64,000 nt of DNA from Streptomyces sp. NBC_01314 (GTDB taxonomy: Bacteria; Actinomycetota; Actinomycetes; Streptomycetales; Streptomycetaceae): the NCBI RefSeq assembly GCF_041435215.1, contig NZ_CP108394.1:7812001-7876000 (forward strand). The letters are read 5' to 3'. Shown here one piece after another: positions 9,382-15,966 of this stretch. The translations under genes and the position numbers were made by a program. The notes under the pieces were generated by a model. That model was not told the DNA's origin and did not search any database. It worked only from the letters and a program-made list of their open reading frames with translations. The stretch's first letter is position 1, and the number at the start of each line of letters is the position of its first letter.

Positions 9382-9477
9382 GCACCCCCGCCTTTCGATG
9401 CCCTCGTGCCCCCGCCAGGCCCCATCCAGCCGGAACCAACAATGTGCCCGATCAACTCCCCGGGCACATGGCTCGTT

Positions 9478-10251
9478 TCACGTCATTTCACCGCGATATC
9501 CGGACATCAGATGCCGCCCGGCGTCGACAGCATCGCGCATCCCGAACAGAAACGTCGGTTTTCCCGCGAACTCCCTTTTCGTGCACAAACCATGAGGTAG
9601 AAGAGCCCCGATCGCGCCGAAGTCCCCGTCGTGGAGGGAGAGATCCTCGTACTCGATCCAGTTCCCCTTGTCCCTCACCACGCAGCGGTACGTCCGTGTC
9701 GGCGGCGGCGGGGTCATCCGGTACTCGGCGAGATGGAACGCGGTGCACACCTCGAAGCCGACCCGCAGCAGCAGGACCTGGGCGTCGGCCGCGTACAGCG
9801 CGGCCATCGGGGACCGCTCGCCGAGGTGGCAGTACGGGTCGTGGTCGGCGAGCAACTCCTCGGCCCGGCGCCCGAGCGCGGCGAACGAGGTCTGTGGATG
9901 GGCGCTGCGGACCGCGCCGGGCGTGGTCCGTACGCACTCGGCGAGCGCACCCATGGCCGGGCAGGGCGTGGCGTTCGGCTCGAAGGGGAGCATCGACGCA
10001 CGGAACTCGGCCTTCTCCCGCTCGGTCATCCCCTCGGTACGGCTGTGGTGCGCGGGGGAGGTGTCGGAGTTCTCCGGCGTGAAGGCGGGCACGACCAGGG
10101 TGCCGTCGGGGCCGAGCGCGTCGAGGAGGGCGTTGCGTACCTCGGTCGGGCTCCGTCCGGTGCCGCGCAGTGAGGAGTGCACCATGAGGACGCCGCCCGG
10201 CCGGACGCCCAACCGGCCCAGTATCTCGGGGAGTTCGGTGGCCTCACTCAT
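9478..10251 (-). CDS. AAC(3)-family acetyltransferase within the FxSxx-COOH cassette
   Basis: The 257-residue protein shows the aminoglycoside N3-acetyltransferase fold markers: LMVHSSLRGTG near the N-terminus, GPDGTLVVPAFTPENSD, RSAHPQTSFAALG and the late CTAFHLAEYRM segment with the conserved His/Glu pair. The start codon at 10251 overlaps the fxsB stop by eight bases (ATGAGTGA), so it is translationally coupled to the maturase. Members of this family recur next to FxsB maturases, and the context suggests acetylation of the peptide product or of a system-specific substrate instead of a dedicated drug-resistance role; this is inference, and low-level aminoglycoside acetylation is not excluded. 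Confidence 0.85.
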   Translation of the reverse strand: MSEATELPEILGRLGVRPGGVLMVHSSLRGTGRSPTEVRNALLDALGPDGTLVVPAFTPENSDTSPAHHSRTEGMTEREKAEFRASMLPFEPNATPCPAMGALAECVRTTPGAVRSAHPQTSFAALGRRAEELLADHDPYCHLGERSPMAALYAADAQVLLLRVGFEVCTAFHLAEYRMTPPPPTRTYRCVVRDKGNWIEYEDLSLHDGDFGAIGALLPHGLCTKREFAGKPTFLFGMRDAVDAGRHLMSGYRGEMT

Positions 10252-12436
10252 GCGGCACCACCAGCTCCGCCCGCAGCTCGTCGGCCAAGTGGACTCCGTT
10301 CTCGGTGAGTTCGTGTCCCGCCGCGCCGGCGAGCGTGTCCAGGGCGGCGCGCGCCCGCCGCAGCGACTCGGCGGCGTCGTGCGGGAAAGCGGCGGCTCTT
10401 CCCACGCACGCGCTCGCCTCGTCGAGCAGCCGTCCGGCGGCGCTGCCCGGCACGTTCAGGTCGGTGACCTCCCGCAGGGCGGCGAGCCGGGATCCGCGTC
10501 CCAGGAGCGGCAGTTCCCGGACGAACGCGTCGGCCTCGAAGTCGACGGCCACCCCGAGCGCGCCGAACGCGTGTGTGCCGAGCCGCAGTCCGGCGCCCGG
10601 GGCGAGAGGGGTGACCGTGGTGGCGAGGAGCGCGTGGGCACCCTTGCGCCAGCCGGGCTCCTGGGCGTCCAGCGCCTCGTGGGCCGCGCGCAGCCGCTTG
10701 CCGAAGAGGGCCAGGTCGCTCGGGGGCAGCGGGTCCGCGACCGGCGACCCGAAGCAGTCGCGGTCCGGATCGGCGTCGTCGACGAGCAGCGGCGGCCCGT
10801 CGGTGAGTTGCATGGTCGTCAACGGCCGCCACTCGACGTCGAGTTCGCCACCGTCGTCACCCGCGCCGGTCACCTGGAGGCCGTGCGCCGTGACCGCGCA
10901 CTCGACCCGGCCGGGTGCCGAGAGCCGCAGGGTGCCGAGGGTCGGGAGGTGGAGGTCCCGGCCAGGCTGCCGCCAGGTGAGCGTGGCCTCCGTCTCCGCC
11001 AGGACGGCGGCCGCCGTGGCCGCCGCCATCAGCTGGGGGAGGCCGACGGGACCGTCCAGGGAGCGGCGCAGCACGGAACGCAGATACGGATGGGCGAGGA
11101 CCGTGTTGAGGTGCGCGGCGCTGGCGGCGTCGGAGTCCAGCCGGACCACCACCTGCCAGGCCGCGTCCCAGTCGGGCCGGCCCGCCAGCGCGGCGTTCGC
11201 CCGGATCAGCAGGTCCCGGTTCAGCTTCAGCTGGGCCAGCGGCAGTTCGTCGGCCTCGGTGACCGCTGGGTGCAGTGCGCGCTCGGTGATCCGCTCGGCG
11301 ATCCCCTCCACCATGCCCCGCAGGTCCGAGCAGAACACCGAAGGGTTGTCGAAGCCTTTCTCGCCGCTGTACCGGTGGGCGTAGAGGCCACCGCCGCAGG
11401 ACTCCACGACCGGGCACCTGCGGCAGGTCTCGCTGACCCCCGCGATGCCCAGCTGGCGGGCGCGGACGCCGGGGTGCTCGGCGAACTCCGCGAAACCGTG
11501 CCGGAAGACGTCGTAGCCGGTGGCCGGGGCGCCTTCGTAAGCCGTCTTGAGCGAGTCGGCCTGTTCGAAGGTGCCGTCGGTCTCGATGACCGCCAGATCG
11601 GACGGGGCCAGCCCGAGCGCCTCGGTGAGGCTGGGGCCGCCGCGCAGGGTGCTGAGCACCGAGTCGAACGTCCTGACCGGCATGGGCCGTCCCTGTTCCT
11701 CCCAGCGGTCGAAGACCTTCAGCAGCCAGTCGGCGTACGGCGTCGCCGGTGCGCCGGGTCCATGGCCGGGGGGAGGGCTGTCCCAGGTGGAGTGCGGGAG
11801 CAGATAGTCGATGCGGGGCGGGTCCAGGGAGGTCAGCGCGTCGTGGACCGCGACCGGGTCGTTGGCCACGTCCACCGTGCACAGCAGGCCCTGGTACAGA
11901 TGCCGGTGCTCCGGGAGGCGGAGGAGTTCGACGGCCTTCAGCACCCGGTCGTAGCTACTGCGGCCCCGGCGGTCGAGCCGGTGGCGGTCATTGGCGACCC
12001 GGTCTCCGTCGAGGGAGATGCCGACCTTTACCCGGAATTCGTCGAAGACCCGCAGATGATCTCTGTTCAGCCGCACACCGTTGGTGTGAATACGCAGATC
12101 CAGTGTGGTGACCGGAGTGAGAGCGCGGGTGAGTTCCGCGCAGATTCGTCTCAGCCGGACGGGGCCCACGAGCAGGGGTTCACCGCCGTGCAGAATGACG
12201 GTGATGGATTCCAGATTTCTCGCCAGTACGTACTCGGTGAGACGCCGGGAGACCTGGTCGAGTGTTTCCTCGGAGATCACCGTCGGCCGCGACCGCCAGG
12301 TCTGGTCGGCTGCCTCATACACGTAACAGTGGTCGCACGCCAGATCGCACCGACTGTGGATCTTGAGCACCAGTTGCTGGATCGCTGGGTCCCTCACTTC
12401 GGCAGTGTAAGCCCTGGCGCCACTCGGGGCGGACAT
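10244..12436 (-). CDS. fxsB: FxsB: radical SAM/SPASM cyclophane synthase with inactivated metallohydrolase extension
   Basis: The 730-residue enzyme has the radical SAM cluster motif C30-x3-C34-x2-C37 (SRCDLACDHCYVYE), the GGEPLLVG motif, and a SPASM region CRRCPVVESCGGGLYAHRYS for auxiliary clusters. FxsB enzymes form a three-residue C-C cyclophane on the C-terminal F-x-S motif of their precursor. The C-terminal half (from about residue 400) resembles the HExxH peptide-hydroxylase-like extension of related maturases, but no HExxH is present: the expected position reads FVRELPLLG. ATG at 12436 was chosen because it begins just before the conserved IQQLVLKIHSRC; its ribosome site is weak (AGGAAG about 16 bases away). 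It lies 58 bases after fxsA with a hairpin in between. Confidence 0.9.
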   Translation of the reverse strand: MSAPSGARAYTAEVRDPAIQQLVLKIHSRCDLACDHCYVYEAADQTWRSRPTVISEETLDQVSRRLTEYVLARNLESITVILHGGEPLLVGPVRLRRICAELTRALTPVTTLDLRIHTNGVRLNRDHLRVFDEFRVKVGISLDGDRVANDRHRLDRRGRSSYDRVLKAVELLRLPEHRHLYQGLLCTVDVANDPVAVHDALTSLDPPRIDYLLPHSTWDSPPPGHGPGAPATPYADWLLKVFDRWEEQGRPMPVRTFDSVLSTLRGGPSLTEALGLAPSDLAVIETDGTFEQADSLKTAYEGAPATGYDVFRHGFAEFAEHPGVRARQLGIAGVSETCRRCPVVESCGGGLYAHRYSGEKGFDNPSVFCSDLRGMVEGIAERITERALHPAVTEADELPLAQLKLNRDLLIRANAALAGRPDWDAAWQVVVRLDSDAASAAHLNTVLAHPYLRSVLRRSLDGPVGLPQLMAAATAAAVLAETEATLTWRQPGRDLHLPTLGTLRLSAPGRVECAVTAHGLQVTGAGDDGGELDVEWRPLTTMQLTDGPPLLVDDADPDRDCFGSPVADPLPPSDLALFGKRLRAAHEALDAQEPGWRKGAHALLATTVTPLAPGAGLRLGTHAFGALGVAVDFEADAFVRELPLLGRGSRLAALREVTDLNVPGSAAGRLLDEASACVGRAAAFPHDAAESLRRARAALDTLAGAAGHELTENGVHLADELRAELVVPHE

Positions 12437-12449
12437 GGCGACGGGGCCC

Positions 12450-12474
12450 AACTTCCTTGATCCACAAGGAGGTT
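12450..12474 (-). promoter_or_regulatory. Hairpin in the fxsA-fxsB intercistronic gap
   Basis: Arms 12450-12459 and 12465-12474 pair over ten positions with one mismatch around a five-base loop. On the minus-strand transcript the structure sits 20 bases after the fxsA stop and ends 14 bases before the fxsB ATG, and it includes the AGGA-type sequences that might initiate fxsB translation. There is no U-run, so partial attenuation, RNA protection of the precursor cistron or masking of the fxsB ribosome site are all possible. Confidence 0.45.
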
Positions 12475-12494
12475 CGAGCCCCGGTTGGCCTACG

Positions 12495-12674
12495 TCAGAT
12501 GCTGGAGGTGAACCCCGGCTTGGCGAGGTGCGCACCACGCGCGTCCGTCACCCGCGCGGTGGAGCGCTGGGTGCGGGGCGCGTGTGCGGCGACGGTCGCG
12601 AGCGGGGCGAGCCTCTGGTGGGCCGAACGGGTGGTGTCCGATCCACGCGTCGTCTTCGGGAAGGAAAGGTTCAT
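12495..12674 (-). CDS. fxsA: FxsA: FxSxx-COOH RiPP precursor peptide
   Basis: This is a 59-residue peptide whose last residues are LAKPGFTSSI, so the C-terminus reads Phe55-Thr56-Ser57-Ser58-Ile59, an exact F-x-S-x-x-COOH motif directly upstream of fxsB. The expected modification is a cyclophane between the Phe55 ring and Ser57 beta carbon. The ATG at 12674 is supported by TGGAG ten bases upstream; the frame stays open farther upstream, but that part has no ribosome site and reads as non-coding. The leader is basic and Thr/Ala-rich (RTQRSTARVTDARG), unlike the acidic, Leu-rich leaders I would expect for common FxsA peptides, so this may be a divergent subgroup. A short gene of this size is easily missed by automatic annotation. 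Confidence 0.8.
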   Translation of the reverse strand: MNLSFPKTTRGSDTTRSAHQRLAPLATVAAHAPRTQRSTARVTDARGAHLAKPGFTSSI

Positions 12675-12903
12675 CTCGTCGCTCCAGTTCGAGAAAAGGG
12701 ACGCTGCCATCGGTCCCTTGCCGACGAGATCCTTTTGGTCGAAGCTCGGAGATGAGGGTGGACGACAGAGCGCATACTTGCGCGTTTCTATCATGCGCCG
12801 ACATGGGTTCGCTGCGCATAGGGCGAGGTGGCGATCTGGCGCGGATTCAAGATTGACGAGAGCATGACCGTTCCGTTGACTCCGGCATCCGTACGAGGTG
12901 TGC

Positions 12904-13818
12904 ATGGCTGCGACGCCCGGCCCCAGCACCACGGTGAGTGATCGAGATCTGTCCCCGTTGTTCCGTGTGTGCGATGAGAGGGCGCTGGTCCGTCAGGGTG
13001 AGTCCTTTCGGGTCGTCCGAACCCAGTTGGTCGTGCTGCTGCTCGCCACGGCGACCGCCTCACTGGCCGAACGGGTCGGGAGTCGGGTGCCGTCGGCCGT
13101 CGCGGCCGTGCTGTACGCCCTGACGGTCGGGATCGGCATCTACGTGTCCCGGCGCCGCGCGCGGGCTCAGTGGCAGGCGCACAGGGCGGCCGCCGAGGTG
13201 ATCAAGTCGTTGGCCTGGCAGTTCATGGTCCACGGCGGGCCGTTTCCTTCCCGGCTCGTCAATCCCGAGGCGCGGTTCGCCGAGCGGCTGGAGGAACGGC
13301 TCAGCGAACTGCGGAAGGTGGGCTGGGAGGACCCGCGGGAGAGCGTCGCCGAACTCGGGCTCGGGCAGATCACGCCGATGATGCGCACGGTGCGTGCCAA
13401 GCCGCTCGCCTCGCGGCGCGACATCTATCTCCGCGACCGGGTCATGGAGCAACTCGCCTGGTACGGCAACAAGGCCGGGCACGCGCACCGCGCGTCCGTG
13501 CGCTGGTCGGGCATGACGACCTTTCTGACGCTGCTGGCGCTGCTCGCCGCCGTGCTCAGGGCCGGCGGGTTGATCGAGGGCCGCTGGGACCCGACCGGAG
13601 TGCTGAGTGCCGCGGCCGCGGCGGGCGTGGCCTGGCAGGAGGTCCGGAGGCACCGGCCGTTGACGTACGCGCACAAGCTGGTCGAACAGGACCTGGAGAC
13701 CCTGCGCGTCGCCATGAGCACGACTGTCAGGGAGGACGGGTGGGCCGACGCGGTCGCGGAGGCGGAGCGGCTGGTCTCGCCGCAGCACACGGACTGGCTG
13801 GTGCGGTTCGGGTCCTGA
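12904..13818 (+). CDS. DUF4231/SLATT-type membrane protein
   Basis: The 304-residue protein has two pairs of hydrophobic segments (about 41-55 and 63-81, then about 203-219 and 228-243), each followed by a cytosolic helical stretch; the second half includes RDIYLRDRVMEQLAWYGNKA, the R-x-x-Y-x-x-x-R/K-V-x-x-Q-x-x-W-Y-x-x-K-A signature of DUF4231/SLATT proteins. SLATT domains are predicted two-TM effectors that partner with SMODS nucleotide cyclases or SLOG proteins in conflict systems. ATG at 12904 has GAGG five bases upstream; a GTG six bases earlier would lack a site. It is divergent from fxsA with a 229-bp shared upstream region and convergent with a SLOG gene. Confidence 0.8.
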   Translation: MAATPGPSTTVSDRDLSPLFRVCDERALVRQGESFRVVRTQLVVLLLATATASLAERVGSRVPSAVAAVLYALTVGIGIYVSRRRARAQWQAHRAAAEVIKSLAWQFMVHGGPFPSRLVNPEARFAERLEERLSELRKVGWEDPRESVAELGLGQITPMMRTVRAKPLASRRDIYLRDRVMEQLAWYGNKAGHAHRASVRWSGMTTFLTLLALLAAVLRAGGLIEGRWDPTGVLSAAAAAGVAWQEVRRHRPLTYAHKLVEQDLETLRVAMSTTVREDGWADAVAEAERLVSPQHTDWLVRFGS

Positions 13819-13854
13819 GGGGACGGGCGGAGGGTGAGGCGCGGGGTGCGGGGT

Positions 13855-14346
13855 TCAGGCGCGGCGTACGCCCGGGCTCCACAGCACCGTCACCGGGACG
13901 CCCGTGAGGCGGGCGTAGTCGACGATGTCGGCCGTGCCGCCGAGGCCGCGGGACGGGGCGCCGTCCCAGACGGCGATCATGTGGTCGGCGTGGTCGACGA
14001 TGTAGCGGCCGGCCGCGTAGTACGCCTCCTCGTGGGTGCGTTCGCGCGGCAGTTCCACGCGTTCGACGCAGCACTTGAGGAGCCGGCGGTAGGTGGCCCG
14101 GACCTCGTCGCCACCGAGGTGGGCCTCGTAGTCCATGCCGGGGATCACGGCGGTCAGCCGCATACCGCTTTCGAGGGCGATCTCCGCGAACAACTGGTCG
14201 GCGCCGGCGGCGAGGCTGCTGAGGGCCCGGGTGGTGGTGGGGCGGTCCCGTAACTCCGCCCGGATGCCCGAGCGGACGGCGGAGAAGGCGGCTTCCGGGA
14301 TCTCCCGGTGTCCGGTGATACCGATCCGGGTCACGGGCCCTGGCAT
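13855..14346 (-). CDS. SLOG-type nucleotide-binding protein
   Basis: The 163-residue protein starts VTRIGITGHREIPEAA, the glycine-rich G-x-T-G-H-R loop of SLOG/Rossmann-type proteins, continues SSLAAGADQLFAEIAL with the A-G-A-D element, and ends YIVDHADHMIAVWDGAPSRG followed by GGTADIVDYARLTGVPV. SLOG proteins bind or process nucleotide-derived ligands and are repeatedly linked with SLATT effectors; here the SLATT gene is convergent and its stop is 36 bases away. ATG at 14346 has GGAGGT ten bases upstream. A much longer frame reads through upstream but is codon-shadow of the next gene. Catalytic versus sensing role is unresolved. Confidence 0.78.
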   Translation of the reverse strand: MPGPVTRIGITGHREIPEAAFSAVRSGIRAELRDRPTTTRALSSLAAGADQLFAEIALESGMRLTAVIPGMDYEAHLGGDEVRATYRRLLKCCVERVELPRERTHEEAYYAAGRYIVDHADHMIAVWDGAPSRGLGGTADIVDYARLTGVPVTVLWSPGVRRA

Positions 14347-14702
14347 CCGTGCGCTCACCTCCGTGGCCGCGTTCCTCCAAGTAACCCTAGCGTCGGGGGA
14401 CTTCGGCGAGAACGACACGTACGGGCGTTCGGTGGGGCGTCGCGGGCTCACGGGGGCGACTGCCGGGTGACCGCCGTGGTGCCGGCCGCCCCCACGTGCT
14501 CCGGATGCTGCCGCTCGTGGGAATGCGGGGGGATGCGCGGGAAGGCTCGGAGGGGTGCCCGAGGGATACCCGGCGAGTTGCCGGAGGGGGTGCCGGAGGG
14601 GGTGCCGGAGGGGGTGCCGGAGGGGTGTTGAGAGATACGTTCGGAGAGACGTTCGGAGAGATGTTCGTAGGGGGTCCGCGAGGCGGCTGTACGGGCCGTC
14701 GG
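14347..14702. other. Intergenic region with short tandem repeats
   Basis: No convincing gene was found in these 356 bases. From 14581 to 14628 a 12-base unit (CCGGAGGGGGTG) is repeated about four times, the last copy imperfect, and from about 14639 a second unit, CGTTCGGAGAGA, recurs two to three times. The stretch lies downstream of the MreB-like gene and upstream of the SLOG gene, both read leftward, so it should hold the terminator of the former and the promoter of the latter; neither is recognisable by eye. Confidence 0.6.
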
Positions 14703-15749
14703 TCAGTCGCCCACCGGGTCCAGGCTGATGGGTGCGATGCGGCCCTCCAGCATGGCGCCGATGCCGAGGGCGGCGCAGACGTCGGGGCGTTCGGCGATGT
14801 GGACCGGCATTCCGGTGGCGTGGCGGAGCATCTGGTCGAAGCCGGGGAGGAGGGCGCTGCCGCCGACCATCATGATGCCGCGGTCGGCGAGGTCGGCCAC
14901 CAGGTCGGGCGGGCAGTCGCGCAGCACCTTGCCGATGCCGTCGACCACGGCGGTCAGCGGAGTCTGGATGGCGTCGCGTACGGCCGCGGTGTCCACCTGG
15001 ACGGAGCGGGCCAGCCCGGTCGCCACGTCGAGGCCGTGGATCTCGGTGGAGGCGGGGCCGTGCGGGGTGAGGCCGTTGCCGGAGAGGGCGAGCTGGAGCG
15101 GTCGTACGGACTGGCTGGGCAGCGTCAGTTCGTGCCGCAGGCGCAGGTGCTGCACGATCGCGTGGTCGATGGCCTCGCCGCCCACGGGGATGCGTACGGC
15201 GCTGACCACCGAGCCGAGGGAGAGGACCGCGAGCTCGGTGGCCCCTGCCCCACAGACCATGATCATCGTGGCCTCGGGCTGCTCGACGGGCAGTCCGCAG
15301 CCGACGGCCGCCGCGATGAGCGTGTCGACCAGTTCCACGCGACGGGCGCCGAGGCCCACGAGGGTCTCGATCGTGGCGCGTTGGGCGAGCGGGTCGGCGC
15401 CGTGCGGGGTGCACGCGGCGGCGCGCAGGCTGGGCTTGCGGCGCAGCGTGCGGCGGACCCTGTCGCCCAGCAGTTGGCGCAGCATGCGCTGGGCCATCTC
15501 GATGTCGACAACCGTGCCGCTGGAGACGGGCCGTACGACCCTGATGTAGTCGGGCGTGCGGCCCATCATCTTCTCCGCGAACTCCCCGACCGCGATCAGC
15601 GCGCCCGTCCGGGTGTTCACGGCGGCCACGCTCGGCTGGTCCACCACCAGGCCCGCGCCCTTCACATACACCCGGGTCCGAGCGGCTCCGAGGTCGACTC
15701 CGAAGTGGCAGCGGCGCAGCTGCTCCAGACTGGCGGTCATCGCGGTCAT
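14703..15749 (-). CDS. MreB/Mbl-like actin homologue
   Basis: This 348-residue protein carries the actin-fold motifs: CHFGVDLGAARTRVYVKG (phosphate 1), MIMVCGAGATELAVLSLG (phosphate 2) and IMMVGGSALLPGFDQML (adenosine motif), with length close to standard MreB. MreB proteins form membrane-associated filaments that organise wall synthesis; in Streptomyces they act mainly in spore wall formation, and divergent paralogues such as Mbl exist. This copy stands alone, without mreC/mreD/pbp2/sfr, so it is more likely an Mbl-like paralogue than the canonical mreB. ATG at 15749 has GGGAGG seven bases upstream, favouring it over a GTG 21 bases earlier. Confidence 0.85.
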   Translation of the reverse strand: MTAMTASLEQLRRCHFGVDLGAARTRVYVKGAGLVVDQPSVAAVNTRTGALIAVGEFAEKMMGRTPDYIRVVRPVSSGTVVDIEMAQRMLRQLLGDRVRRTLRRKPSLRAAACTPHGADPLAQRATIETLVGLGARRVELVDTLIAAAVGCGLPVEQPEATMIMVCGAGATELAVLSLGSVVSAVRIPVGGEAIDHAIVQHLRLRHELTLPSQSVRPLQLALSGNGLTPHGPASTEIHGLDVATGLARSVQVDTAAVRDAIQTPLTAVVDGIGKVLRDCPPDLVADLADRGIMMVGGSALLPGFDQMLRHATGMPVHIAERPDVCAALGIGAMLEGRIAPISLDPVGD

Positions 15750-15966
15750 TGCTGATCCTCCCGAGGGCACGGACCTTGCGGACCGCCGCCGGTCGGCGGT
15801 TCCCTGGTTCCTCCTGCATCGTGCGGGGGGCGGGAACGGGGTGCCCGTTGGAGTGGGCCGGGTGGGGGTGCGGCCGGACGGGTGGTTCTGTGACGGGAGG
15901 TCAGGCGGGAGCGGCCGGAACAGGCGGGATCGGGCGGGATCGCCGGGGGTGGACCGAGGGCGGCCG

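Noticed and set aside
9478..10251. Dedicated aminoglycoside resistance gene
   Set aside because: It is translationally coupled to fxsB inside a RiPP cassette, so a pathway role is more likely.
9668..12460. Long open frame on the plus strand opposite fxsB and the acetyltransferase gene
   Set aside because: It spans two genes and their junction and encodes low-complexity sequence; the minus-strand proteins have clear motifs.
12675..12932. A longer fxsA (up to 145 residues)
   Set aside because: Upstream codons lack a ribosome site and typical Streptomyces codon bias, and precursor peptides of this family are short.
14347..15819. Upstream extension of the SLOG protein frame
   Set aside because: The sequence is Arg/Pro-rich shadow of the MreB-like gene; a strong ribosome site precedes the ATG at 14346.
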